From: a virus
DNA length: 30,077 nucleotides
Strand: one strand, 5' to 3'
Virus record (IMG/VR): IMGVR_UViG_3300010413_000121
Coordinates: 1-30,077 of that record
Position numbers and translations under genes: made by a program. The notes beneath the pieces were generated by a model. It did no database searches. It saw nothing but the letters and a program-made list of their open reading frames with translations, and was not told the origin of the DNA. Of this stretch, positions 20,449-28,156 are shown piece by piece (the first letter of the stretch is position 1; every line of letters starts with the position of its first letter).

Positions 20449-20685
20449 ATGAATAAATATAATTCTATATTTGAATCAGATAAAAAATTTTCTGATATGT
20501 CTATTGAAGAATTATATGATGAACGTGATAAACTTTTGAATAGTCAAATAAAAGCAGATTTTATTGATCCTAAAATTATGAGAAAGGTTCAAGAAATAGA
20601 TAATTTAATTTTTGATATTTCAAAAAAAATTAAAAAAGGAAAAAGGAGTCAAAGAACAATTAGTTTTACAAGAGACAGAAGATAA
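20449..20685 (+). CDS. MNKYNSIFE-type putative internal virion protein, 78 aa
   Basis: Begins MNKYNSIFESDKKFSDMSIE, with I-F-E at residues 7-9. The ATG at 20449 is chosen over a TTG two codons upstream because it gives the signature and sits well behind GGGGG. The body is a helical hairpin (SIEELYDERDKLLNSQIKAD; RKVQEIDNLIFDISKKIKK) ending in a very basic tail (KKGKRSQRTISFTRDRR) that could bind DNA inside the capsid. The stop overlaps the next ATG by one base (TAATG). Confidence 0.78.
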   Translation: MNKYNSIFESDKKFSDMSIEELYDERDKLLNSQIKADFIDPKIMRKVQEIDNLIFDISKKIKKGKRSQRTISFTRDRR

Positions 20686-21032
20686 TGCCTATCCTTCTTA
20701 ATAAACTTCAAGGTGTAAGTGTATCAGGTGAAGGAATTTCTCAAGCAGGTCACAGACAGTTAGATCAGATTGTACATGATATTGCTGAAACATCTTATTA
20801 TGAAGTTACATATAACAGTACACATACATGGAGAATTGACACTGAAATTTGGTGGACAAATTCATCGAAAACAGAAAAAATAAGAGAAATAGAATACACA
20901 TATACAGATGTATGGAAAATAAGTACTGAGACTATTAAGCAATATTCATCAGGTGTACTTTCTGAGACGCTTATTAAAAATTACAATTATAGTGGAATTT
21001 TTGTAACATATATAAATGAGGTTTTAACTTAA
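20685..21032 (+). CDS. Virion structural protein, 115 aa
   Basis: Begins MPILLNKLQGVSVSGEGISQ, followed by AGHRQLDQIVHDIAETSYYEVTY and a beta-rich half with repeated K-I-R-E-I-E-Y-T-Y and ETLIKNYNYSG segments. I recall similar LDQ-(L/I)-VH-x-IAE-x-SY proteins in phage tail, fibre or adaptor gene clusters, of unsettled function. It lacks the MKxYKS tag. It is followed without a gap by an inserted GIY-YIG endonuclease gene and then further virion genes. Confidence 0.7.
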   Translation: MPILLNKLQGVSVSGEGISQAGHRQLDQIVHDIAETSYYEVTYNSTHTWRIDTEIWWTNSSKTEKIREIEYTYTDVWKISTETIKQYSSGVLSETLIKNYNYSGIFVTYINEVLT

Positions 21033-21980
21033 ATGTATGGTGTGATCTATAAAGCAACAAATGTAATAAATAATAAATGTTATATAGGACAAACAACTAT
21101 AAAGTTTGAAAGTAGAAAAATATTACATTTAAGTGAATTAAGAAAAAATAAACATTATAATTCTCATTTTCAATATTCTTTTAATAAATATGGTGAAGAA
21201 AATTTTATTTGGGAAATTATAGATAATGCTATTTCTTTAAAAGAATTAAATAAAAAAGAAAAAGAATGGATTTGGTTAAATAATTCAAATGATGGTGATT
21301 ATGGTTATAATCTTGAAGAAGGTGGGAAAAATAGTAAACCTTCTGAAGAAACAAAGAAAAGAATGAGTGAATCACAAAAGAATAGAAATATAACAGATAA
21401 ACATAAAAAGAAAATAAGTAATACTTTGAAGGGTAGAAATCTTTCTAAAACACATAGAAAAAAAATAAGTGAAGGTAATAAGGGTAGAGTTGTATCTAAA
21501 GAAACAAGGAAAAAAATAAGTGAAAGTAATAAAGGAGTAAAAAGAAGTGAAGAAACAAAGAAAAGAATGAGTGAATCACGTAAAGGTAAAAAAAATTCCG
21601 AAGAAACAAGGAAAAAGATAAGTGAAAGTAATAAAGGTAGAGTTGTATCTAAAGAAACAAGGAAAAAAATAAGTGAAGGTAATAGGGGTAAATTAATATC
21701 AGAAGAAACAAGGAAAAAGATAAGTAAAAAATTAACAGGTTTTAAGCATTCAAATGAATCTAAAAAGAAAATGAGTAATTTTCAGAAAGGTAGAAAACAC
21801 ACAGAAGAAACCAAAAAGAAAATAAGTAAAGCTAATAAAGGTAAAAAACACACAGAAGAATCAAGAAAAAAAATGAGTAAATCACAAAAGGGGAGAATAA
21901 TATCAGATATAACTAAGAAAAAAATGGGTATTGCCCAAAAAAAGAGATGGAAGAAACAAAAAGAGAATAAGGTAGTATAA
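21033..21980 (+). CDS. GIY-YIG homing endonuclease with 12 NUMOD3-type repeats
   Basis: The N-terminal catalytic domain shows GVIYKATNVINNKCYIGQT (GIY-YIG motif) and ends with the typical GYNLEEGGKNSK. From about residue 103 there are 12 near-identical ~17-residue units of the form (S/T)EET(R/K)KK(I/M)SES-x-KG, the NUMOD3 DNA-binding module of GIY-YIG homing enzymes. That is many more than the few usually present. Two blocks (about 21480 and 21632) repeat almost exactly at DNA level. The gene sits between two structural genes with a 0-1 nt gap on each side (stop TAA before, TAATG after). It is free-standing, with no split host gene visible. Confidence 0.95.
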   Translation: MYGVIYKATNVINNKCYIGQTTIKFESRKILHLSELRKNKHYNSHFQYSFNKYGEENFIWEIIDNAISLKELNKKEKEWIWLNNSNDGDYGYNLEEGGKNSKPSEETKKRMSESQKNRNITDKHKKKISNTLKGRNLSKTHRKKISEGNKGRVVSKETRKKISESNKGVKRSEETKKRMSESRKGKKNSEETRKKISESNKGRVVSKETRKKISEGNRGKLISEETRKKISKKLTGFKHSNESKKKMSNFQKGRKHTEETKKKISKANKGKKHTEESRKKMSKSQKGRIISDITKKKMGIAQKKRWKKQKENKVV

Positions 21981-22645
21981 TGCAGTCACCAGTAATTTTA
22001 ATAATTAATGAAGCGGGAGAAATTGTTACTACAAGCAGTTTAAGTAGTGGAAAAACAGCACTTGATGTAAAAGCTGTTATAAGTGGTGAGTCTTTTGTTC
22101 AAGAAGAGAGAGTTAGTGGTGAAAGTATATTACGTGTAAATAATGACTATAAAACACCCTTTAAAACTTCATGGTTTCAATCATACTTGAATAATGGTGG
22201 AAGTATAGAAATGGCAGTAGACGGGTCTAGTTCTAATGTTGTGTTTGGATATTTTGCAGATACAACATATGATACATATATAACAGAATTAAGACTTCAT
22301 GGACAAGATCATGGTTCGTCTATGTTAGATTTTTTAGGTATTTCTAATGGATTAACTAATGGATTACAATTAGATTTTAAAAGTAAAAATATAACTAATG
22401 TACTAATGAATTTACAAACTACATGGGATATTTTTGTTAAATTTGTTTATCCTTCTGAAGAATTTTATATAATACAAGAGTCAGCAAGTAGCCATTTTGT
22501 TACAGCAGTAAGAAAGTTTGATAATCCAATTGTTATAAAAAAACAAGGTACTTATGCTTATGATGATTATGTTGTAATGCGTGTCAGAGATAATTTAACT
22601 GGAATGGATATACTAAGATGTACATTATTTGGATATAAAGAATAG
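21980..22645 (+). CDS. Virion structural protein, 221 aa
   Basis: Begins MQSPVILIINEAGEIVTTSS and is serine/threonine/glycine-rich and probably mostly beta structure (SGESFVQEERVSGESILRVNN, SIEMAVDGSSSNVVFGYFADTTYDTY, ITELRLHGQDHGSSMLDF). The composition and position point to a tail, fibre or decoration protein. No catalytic motif is seen. The start overlaps the endonuclease stop (TAATG), the configuration that would be left by a clean insertion of the endonuclease between coupled genes. Confidence 0.7.
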   Translation: MQSPVILIINEAGEIVTTSSLSSGKTALDVKAVISGESFVQEERVSGESILRVNNDYKTPFKTSWFQSYLNNGGSIEMAVDGSSSNVVFGYFADTTYDTYITELRLHGQDHGSSMLDFLGISNGLTNGLQLDFKSKNITNVLMNLQTTWDIFVKFVYPSEEFYIIQESASSHFVTAVRKFDNPIVIKKQGTYAYDDYVVMRVRDNLTGMDILRCTLFGYKE

Positions 22646-22654
22646 GTATTTATT

Positions 22655-23119
22655 ATGTATGTAATGAAATGTCCTTGTGAAAAATTTTATGCTTATAATC
22701 ATACAGCAGATGTGGATATTGATCCAGATTGGTATGGTGTTGAATGGGATACCAACCCTATAAAAACAGATGGTTTTTCACATAGTGTTTCAGGACAAGC
22801 AGAAGAAATTGAAATATTAAAATCAGGTATATATTTAATACAAGCAAGAATTGGTATATATATGTCTTCTGGTAAAGACACGGCTGAAGCTGAAGCGAAA
22901 ATAGCTATTGATACAGGTTCAGGTTTTTCAGACGAAATAGGAACTTATACAAATTCTTATCATGCGTCTTCAACAGTAGGAAGAGGCGCATGTCATATAG
23001 TACTAATAAAAGAATTTTCAGAAAATGATAAATTTAAAGTATTGGTGGAAACAAGAACGGGTTCGTTATTAAAAACTTTAGCTGACGCATCCTCTATATC
23101 TGTTTTAGGTATGACTTAA
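22655..23119 (+). CDS. C1q/TNF-like jelly-roll fibre protein, 154 aa
   Basis: The pattern KSGIYLIQARIGIYMSSGKDTAEAEAKIAIDTGSGF, then VGRGACHIVLIKEFSENDKFKVLVETRTGSLLKTLADASSISVLGM, matches the strand order of C1q/TNF-like trimeric jelly rolls used in phage fibre heads and decoration proteins: a G-x-Y-x-I-x-A strand, a beta hairpin, and a final S-x-L-x-(G/V) strand. It probably forms surface trimers that bind a carbohydrate or receptor. The fold call is from strand pattern only. Confidence 0.65.
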   Translation: MYVMKCPCEKFYAYNHTADVDIDPDWYGVEWDTNPIKTDGFSHSVSGQAEEIEILKSGIYLIQARIGIYMSSGKDTAEAEAKIAIDTGSGFSDEIGTYTNSYHASSTVGRGACHIVLIKEFSENDKFKVLVETRTGSLLKTLADASSISVLGMT

Positions 23120-23124
23120 AAAAA

Positions 23125-23139
23125 TTACTAATAATTATA
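23125..23139 (+). promoter_or_regulatory. Candidate late promoter before the glycosidase-like gene
   Basis: TTACTAATAATTATA, identical to the motif before the terminase and to the minus-strand copy before the endonuclease at 26122. It is followed by ACGAGGTGA and a TTG start. Confidence 0.65.
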
Positions 23140-23164
23140 AAATTTTAAAACGAGGTGAAAATAT

Positions 23165-24100
23165 TTGAAACCACAAAATTTATTAATTTATTATGGTTAT
23201 CCAAACAGTTTCAATTCTTCAGTAAATAGTTGGGACAATGATAAAGTTGCTGAAGATATGTCTAAATACATGGCAATAGTATTAGGTGCTGGTGTAGAAA
23301 ATTCCTCACATCCAGATTATTCAAACACTTGTGCAATAATACCAAAAATAAGGGCTATAAACCCTAATTGTAAAATTTTTGGTTATGTTACTGTAAATCA
23401 AAATGCTAATCAATTTGAGACTAAAACAGATGATTGGGATGCACTTGGTGTAGATGGAATTTTTATGGATGAAGCCGGCTATGATTATGGTAATACTTCG
23501 TCTAACGGAAGAGACGCTTTTAATGATAAAGTAGATTATGTTCATTCTTTAGATATGATATGTTTTGTAAATGCATGGAATATAAATCATGTTCTTGGTA
23601 CAGAAAATGATGCTTCTTATCCTAATACAACATGGAATCCTAGTTTAAATGCTTCTAATTTAGATGAAGAGGATATTTATCTTTTTGAATCTTTAGCAGT
23701 AAATACACTAGTTTATAGTGATTATGAAACAATGTCACAATGGATAACAAGAGCAAAACAAGCAATTTCTTTTAAAGATACACATGGACTTCTTATGGCA
23801 GGTGTTGCTGTAATTGATGATAATGATGGTGATGCACAAGATTTATTTGATTTCTCTTATGTTTCAGCTTTAATGGCTGAATTAGATTATTTCGGTTCTT
23901 CTTCTCATTATTATGGTTCTGGTGGATCAGTAAAATTTTGGGATAGACTAGATTTATATGAATTGGATTGGTGTATATATACAGATAATATTCATAATAG
24001 TTTAGTAGATACTGATGTAGTTGTAAAATATTTATCAGATGGAAAACTTTATCTTGATTTTTCAAGTGGTTCAGAGGAATCAGGTATTGTAATTTACTAA
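23165..24100 (+). CDS. TIM-barrel glycoside hydrolase-like virion protein (GH114/TM1410-like), 311 aa
   Basis: Starts at TTG with a strong ACGAGGTGA ribosome-binding site; the first in-frame ATG is too far downstream. The sequence reads as an (alpha/beta)8 barrel: LLIYYGYPNSFN, MAIVLGAGVENSSH, CKIFGYVTVNQN (beta3), WDALGVDGIFMDEAGYDYG (D102/E103), MICFVNAWN, DIYLFESLAV, GLLMAGVAVID. The G-Y-V and GVDGIF-x-DE-x-(G/A) motifs recall the GH114 and TM1410 families (polygalactosaminidase-type). It ends with a small beta tail (KYLSDGKLYLDFSSGS). In a fibre cluster it could be a polysaccharide depolymerase or an inactive sugar-binding barrel. It has no signal peptide. Confidence 0.7.
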   Translation: MKPQNLLIYYGYPNSFNSSVNSWDNDKVAEDMSKYMAIVLGAGVENSSHPDYSNTCAIIPKIRAINPNCKIFGYVTVNQNANQFETKTDDWDALGVDGIFMDEAGYDYGNTSSNGRDAFNDKVDYVHSLDMICFVNAWNINHVLGTENDASYPNTTWNPSLNASNLDEEDIYLFESLAVNTLVYSDYETMSQWITRAKQAISFKDTHGLLMAGVAVIDDNDGDAQDLFDFSYVSALMAELDYFGSSSHYYGSGGSVKFWDRLDLYELDWCIYTDNIHNSLVDTDVVVKYLSDGKLYLDFSSGSEESGIVIY

Positions 24101-24105
24101 AAATT

Positions 24106-24414
24106 ATGAAACTGATTGTAGCATTTTTTACACAAGAAAATATACCAAAAACAGGATTATCACCTACATTAGATATACTTGATATTGAAGCTGATACTCT
24201 TGTAGTAAGTGGTCAAGCTATGGAATCAACAGCATTAAATGGTTTTTATAAGTATGAATTTACATCTTATAATGCTTATAAAAATTATGCAATTTTGTGT
24301 GATGGTGGTATATTACTTGATAATTCTGACAGATATCAATATGGTGTAAATAATTTTGTATCATTAGATGAAATGTCAGATGGATTAGATGATGCTGATG
24401 GAAGTTTAGGATAA
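24106..24414 (+). CDS. Virion-associated beta-domain protein, 102 aa
   Basis: Begins MKLIVAFFTQENIPKTGLSP and has the pattern LDILDIEADTLVVSGQAMESTALNGFYKYEFTSYNAYKNYAILCDGG, like the small Ig-like adaptor domains in fibre and baseplate proteins (compare the N-terminus of the protein at 26231, GLYGNTFTPSTTGEYKIQI). No Shine-Dalgarno is seen 5' of the ATG, which lies 5 nt after the glycosidase stop, so coupling is likely. It ends shortly before a strong terminator. Confidence 0.65.
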   Translation: MKLIVAFFTQENIPKTGLSPTLDILDIEADTLVVSGQAMESTALNGFYKYEFTSYNAYKNYAILCDGGILLDNSDRYQYGVNNFVSLDEMSDGLDDADGSLG

Positions 24415-24454
24415 AAAAATAGAGCCTTATCTGCCACGTGTAGAAAAAGATATT

Positions 24455-24484
24455 AAACCGTCTTAGAAATAAGACGGTTTTTTC
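24455..24484 (+). terminator. Rho-independent terminator closing the fibre operon
   Basis: Perfect 10-bp arms AAACCGTCTT (24455-24464) and AAGACGGTTT (24471-24480) with a 6-nt loop and a T run. It stands between the plus-strand fibre operon and the convergent minus-strand endonuclease. Confidence 0.92.
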
Positions 24485-24487
24485 ATT

Positions 24488-26122
24488 TTATTCTATTACA
24501 AAAACTAAATTCCCACAATCCCAAATTCTATCATACCCATTATTTTTCATATTTTCCCATTCGGATAGTTTGGGATTAAAATTTTCTAATATATTTTTTA
24601 ATTTATGTTTTTGATATTTTATTCTACTTTCTAGTATATAATGATTTTTTGTATAATAATAATTAGGACTTGTTTCGTGTAAAAATTTAAATTTATTTTT
24701 TATATATACTTTTCCAGTTGAATATCTTTTATCTGCATAAGAAATTATAGAACCAATGTAATTTTTTTTAAAATAATATAATATTTTTGAAAAACCTCCA
24801 GTTACTAAAATATTAATTTTAGTTGCAAATCTAACTAGTTCATAATCATATTTTTTATTATATCTTGTTTTACTAAAAGAAGATACTTGCAATAAAGTTT
24901 CTTTATAGAATAATCCAATATATATTTTAGAACTAATAAATCCTTGTAAATGATTTTCATTTAAAAATTTTTTTGCTTCTTTTGGTGTAATTTTTTTTAT
25001 ATTACATTTTCTTGCATAAATTTTATTTTTTAGAATTCCTAATTTATTTAATATTAAAGATTTTACTATTTCTTTTTTATTATCCCATTCATTACCCCAT
25101 ATATGTATAACAAAAATATTTTTATTTTTGAAATAGTTTGTTTTATCTAAATGATATTTTTTATTTTTATTTCCTGATATTTCTGAATGATAATATTCAC
25201 CATTTATTTCAATTCCTATATTTTTAGAAGGAATAAATATGTCTAGTTCATATTTAAATTTTTTATTTTCAAAAAATCTTTTATTCTCTTCAATTTTAAT
25301 ATACGATTTTAACCAAGTTTGTATTTCTTTTTCTAATAGAGATTTATTACAATTTGGACAACCACTTTTACAATTTAAAAGATTTCCTGGACGTGTTTTC
25401 CATTTATAATTACATAATAAACATTTAAATTCAATTTTTATATTTGATTTTTTATAATTTTCTATTCTAATTATATCGGAATTAATTTTTTTCAATTTTT
25501 TGTCAAAATCTTTATTTGTATATGTTCTTTTTTGTATATTTATAAGTTTATTACATTTAGGACATCCATAACCAGATAAGATATCATTAGGTCTTGATAA
25601 AAAAATATTATTACATTCTAAACATTTAAATTCAATTTTTTTTAATGCTTTTATATAATTTCCTATTCTTAAAATATTTAAATTTTTACTTAATATTTTT
25701 ATATCTAATTCTTTATTATTGGATATTGATATTTTACTTCTTATTTTATTATAACAATTAGGACATCCAGAACCTTTTAAAATATTAGATGGTTGTACTT
25801 TCCAAATATGTTTACAAATTTTACATTTAAATTTAATTTTTGTATGATTACTTATATATTTTTCTAATCTTTTTACATCTTTTCTTATTTTTTTTAAATT
25901 TATATCAAAATTAGCTTGTCTTATTTTTCTATTATACATTTTTTTACAATTAGGACAACTATTAATATGGGCTGGTTTAATTTTCCATGTATAACTACAT
26001 AATTCACATTTAAAAGTTATGGTTATTATATTTCCTTTATAGTCATCTATTCTAGTTAAATTAGGATTTATATTAAATAATTTTTTGTCAAATTCTTTAT
26101 TTGTTAGTGTTTTAAATAACAT
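24488..26122 (-). CDS. Vsr/EDxHD-like homing endonuclease with four zinc-ribbon repeats, 544 aa
   Basis: Residues 1-260 contain four ~60-residue repeats, each with an F-x-(F)-D-x-K(L)-x-x-(I)N segment, an RI-x-x-Y-K strand, FKC-x-x-C-x-(Y)-x-W(K)-x-x-P, and a closing CP-x-C: zinc-binding DNA-reader modules. Residues about 265-360 form a PD-(D/E)XK-like nuclease with YELDIFIPSKNIGIEINGEYYHSE (D294, E305) and FVIHIWGNEWDNK, as in Vsr and EDxHD homing enzymes such as I-Bth0305I. Residues ~370-544 form a GNAT/Mom-like accessory domain common in large-phage endonucleases (FLNENHLQGF, YELVRFATKI, SYADKRYSTG, GYDRIWDCGNLVFV). It is the only minus-strand gene. The ribosome-binding site is AAAGGA on that strand. 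Confidence 0.9.
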   Translation of the reverse strand: MLFKTLTNKEFDKKLFNINPNLTRIDDYKGNIITITFKCELCSYTWKIKPAHINSCPNCKKMYNRKIRQANFDINLKKIRKDVKRLEKYISNHTKIKFKCKICKHIWKVQPSNILKGSGCPNCYNKIRSKISISNNKELDIKILSKNLNILRIGNYIKALKKIEFKCLECNNIFLSRPNDILSGYGCPKCNKLINIQKRTYTNKDFDKKLKKINSDIIRIENYKKSNIKIEFKCLLCNYKWKTRPGNLLNCKSGCPNCNKSLLEKEIQTWLKSYIKIEENKRFFENKKFKYELDIFIPSKNIGIEINGEYYHSEISGNKNKKYHLDKTNYFKNKNIFVIHIWGNEWDNKKEIVKSLILNKLGILKNKIYARKCNIKKITPKEAKKFLNENHLQGFISSKIYIGLFYKETLLQVSSFSKTRYNKKYDYELVRFATKINILVTGGFSKILYYFKKNYIGSIISYADKRYSTGKVYIKNKFKFLHETSPNYYYTKNHYILESRIKYQKHKLKNILENFNPKLSEWENMKNNGYDRIWDCGNLVFVIE

Positions 26123-26142
26123 ATATATTCCTTTATTTTAAA

Positions 26143-26157
26143 TATAATTATTAGTAA
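26143..26157 (-). promoter_or_regulatory. Minus-strand late-promoter motif for the endonuclease
   Basis: TTACTAATAATTATA read on the minus strand, 20 nt upstream of the only minus-strand gene. Its orientation switches with the gene, which is the best single argument that the motif is a promoter. Confidence 0.7.
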
Positions 26158-26189
26158 TATAAATTTCAATCTATTTTTTAAACTTTTAA

Positions 26190-26204
26190 TTACTAATAAA
26201 CAGA
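26190..26204 (+). promoter_or_regulatory. Candidate late promoter for the 26231 gene
   Basis: TTACTAATAAACAGA lies 26 nt before an ATG with an AAGAGGT ribosome-binding site. Together with 26143-26157 it forms a divergent promoter pair. Confidence 0.65.
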
Positions 26205-26230
26205 AATATAAAAAAGAGGTATATAAGTCT

Positions 26231-27517
26231 ATGTTAAATTTAAGTCGTAATGGACAAGCTGTTTATATGCTTTATGGTTCTAAAAATTATGGAAATGGAA
26301 GTACAGTTTTAGCTTATGTTTATGATAATGCTAATAGTCAAATTTCAGGTTCTCCTTTTACGTTATCTGAAATAGCGTCTACTGGTTTATATGGAAATAC
26401 GTTCACCCCATCAACAACAGGTGAATACAAGATACAAATTACAGAAGATGGAACAGAAAGAGCACATGCAAGCATAAAAATTACTACTGATGATATTGAA
26501 AGTGTAGGTAGTAATGTAACAAGTATAAAAAGTATATTAGAAAATGCAACGTATGGTAATAGTGCGTTAAATGATAAATTAGATGATATAGAAGGTTCAG
26601 GATTTACAACAGGAAGTGATAGTTTAGTAGCTATTAAAAATTATTTAGTAAATACGATTCAAAGTTCAATTGATGGTATTTCTAATAATGTTAATACTGC
26701 TGTTTCAATTCCTTCAAAAATGTTAAGACCGGCAAGTGGTGAAGCAAGTATTCCTTATAAAATCTATGTAAATGTGTATGATAGTAACGGTAATATGGAA
26801 GACCCTGATGATCAAGATGCTGGTGCAGGAACAGCAATGGTTTCTGTTGCAGCCGAAGATGAATCGGGTAATTCAAGAGATTCAAATGTAAGTGGGTTGG
26901 ATTCTTCTACTCAAGGTGGATTAAACTGGATGACTCGTGTTTCAGAAGGTAGATTTTCTTGTATTTATACAGTAGCTGATACTCATGATATAGAACAACT
27001 TAATTTTAGTTTTGGTTATGAAGAAAGTGGACAGGCAAGAATAGTTGATAGAACAAGTATTATTACATCCCAATTAGATATTGAAGATGCTGTGAACGAA
27101 ATTTATTCAGAAGTTACAAATGCTACATATGGATTAAGTGCATTAAAGACTTTGTTGGATACTGTAGATGGAAAAATTGATACTGTTGATACTGTTGTAG
27201 ATTCAATTGAAGCTAAAGTTGATATAATTGACGGTGTTGTAGATAATAACTATTCATTACTTACAAACGGTACTTATGGATTAAGTGCTTTAAAAGATTT
27301 AATTGATGCGGTTCAAAGTAATGTAAGTGGACAGGCAATTGACCTTAGTGAAATAAAAGGTGCCGGATTTAATACAAGTACAGATTCACTTGAAGCAATT
27401 GCTAACAGACAAGTTGAATTTATGGGTTCTGGTTTTTCGGCAAGTACGGATACACTTGAAAAGATAGCGGACAGTATTGCATCGATTGATACTGGAACAG
27501 GTGGATATATTGGTTAA
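26231..27517 (+). CDS. Fibre/baseplate protein with Ig-like head and repeated coiled modules, 428 aa
   Basis: The N-terminal ~90 residues form an Ig-like carrier domain (VYMLYGSKNYGNGSTVLAYVYDNA, GLYGNTFTPSTTGEYKIQI). A second beta domain lies at about 165-285 (IPYKIYVNVYDSNGNMEDPDDQDAG, GRFSCIYTVAD, FGYEESGQARIVDRTS). Around and after these are repeats N-(A/G)TYG-x-SAL-x-x-L(I/L)D at about 107, 297 and 345, and GSGF(S/T)-x-(G/S)TD(S/T)LE-x-IA at about 129, 377 and 399, separated by short coiled-coil stretches (DTVDGKIDTVDTVVDSIEAKVD). This is the style of trimeric phage fibre or baseplate-wedge proteins. It is behind its own late promoter and terminator. Confidence 0.78.
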   Translation: MLNLSRNGQAVYMLYGSKNYGNGSTVLAYVYDNANSQISGSPFTLSEIASTGLYGNTFTPSTTGEYKIQITEDGTERAHASIKITTDDIESVGSNVTSIKSILENATYGNSALNDKLDDIEGSGFTTGSDSLVAIKNYLVNTIQSSIDGISNNVNTAVSIPSKMLRPASGEASIPYKIYVNVYDSNGNMEDPDDQDAGAGTAMVSVAAEDESGNSRDSNVSGLDSSTQGGLNWMTRVSEGRFSCIYTVADTHDIEQLNFSFGYEESGQARIVDRTSIITSQLDIEDAVNEIYSEVTNATYGLSALKTLLDTVDGKIDTVDTVVDSIEAKVDIIDGVVDNNYSLLTNGTYGLSALKDLIDAVQSNVSGQAIDLSEIKGAGFNTSTDSLEAIANRQVEFMGSGFSASTDTLEKIADSIASIDTGTGGYIG

Positions 27518-27552
27518 AAATTAACTATCAAAAATAATTATTTAAAAATAAA

Positions 27553-27582
27553 AACCTTCATAGAAATATGAGGGTTTTTTTA
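27553..27582 (+). terminator. Rho-independent terminator after the fibre gene
   Basis: Arms AACCTTCAT (27553-27561) and ATGAGGGTT (27568-27576), with one G-T pair and a 6-nt loop, followed by T residues. The next promoter begins about 10 nt later. Confidence 0.85.
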
Positions 27583-27591
27583 TTTATTTTG

Positions 27592-27620
27592 TTGACGTTC
27601 ATGTATTTTTTATATATATT
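27592..27620 (+). promoter_or_regulatory. Sigma70-type early promoter
   Basis: TTGACG (27592-27597), exact 17-bp spacer, TATATT (27615-27620), the same architecture as at 15230. It drives the small gene at 27698. Confidence 0.82.
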
Positions 27621-27697
27621 AAATATATAAGTTATATAGTTAATATATACTTAAAGAAGATATCAACACGATTTAATTAAATTATGGAGGTTGTAAA

Positions 27698-27856
27698 ATG
27701 ATTATAAATACACTTGAAGACAAAATAAAGGCAACAGAAGAAGAAATAAAGCGTATTAGAAAACAAACAGAAGAAACACAAAAAGAAAGAAAACTTATTT
27801 TAGACAATTGGAATAGAGTTGTCACAGCCTCTAAAAATTATGAGATATGGTCATAA
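27698..27856 (+). CDS. Small coiled-coil early protein, 52 aa
   Basis: A 52-residue ORF starts at an ATG behind ATGGAGGTTG, a strong ribosome-binding site, about 70 nt after an early promoter. The product (MIINTLEDKIKATEEEIKRI...) is one long charged helix with heptad spacing, then DNWNRVVTASKNYEIWS. No function can be assigned; small helical early proteins often bind host factors. The promoter and ribosome-binding site make it convincing despite its size. Confidence 0.72.
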   Translation: MIINTLEDKIKATEEEIKRIRKQTEETQKERKLILDNWNRVVTASKNYEIWS

Positions 27857-27865
27857 GAAATTGTC

Positions 27866-28102
27866 ATGAAAAATTATGTAATTAGAACACCTAGATGTGA
27901 AATGTTCTTTTTCAGTAAGAAAGAATAAATTTTAAATAAAAATAATTTTCGGGAAAAGTCGTGTTGTTATAAAATTTCAAAAAATATAAATGTAGATGAT
28001 CTAATTATTCTACAAAATGGAGGTTGGACTCAGCTTTCTTTAAAAAGAGATTTTAAAAAATATGGTAAATATAAAAAATTGTTTGGAAGGTTTTCATCTT
28101 AA
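27866..28102 (+). pseudogene. Stop-interrupted small gene
   Basis: The 369 bases between the 27698 gene and ardC hold no long ORF. From an ATG at 27866 a frame runs 20 codons (MKNYVIRTPRCEMFFFSKKE), hits one TAA at 27926-27928, and then stays open in the same frame for 57 more codons (including NVDDLIILQNGGWTQLSLKR and KKYGKYKKLFGRFSS) to a TAA at 28100. A single nonsense change in a 78-codon gene would explain this. Chance is possible in A/T-rich DNA, and the start lacks a clear Shine-Dalgarno. Confidence 0.35.
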
Positions 28103-28156
28103 AATTTAATATACAAATTAAAATATAACTTTTTTCTAAAAAAATTGAAAAAAGAG

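Noticed and set aside
21340-21960. Possible CRISPR array from regularly spaced repeats
   Set aside because: The repeats are in-frame coding units of the NUMOD3 region and have no unique spacers.
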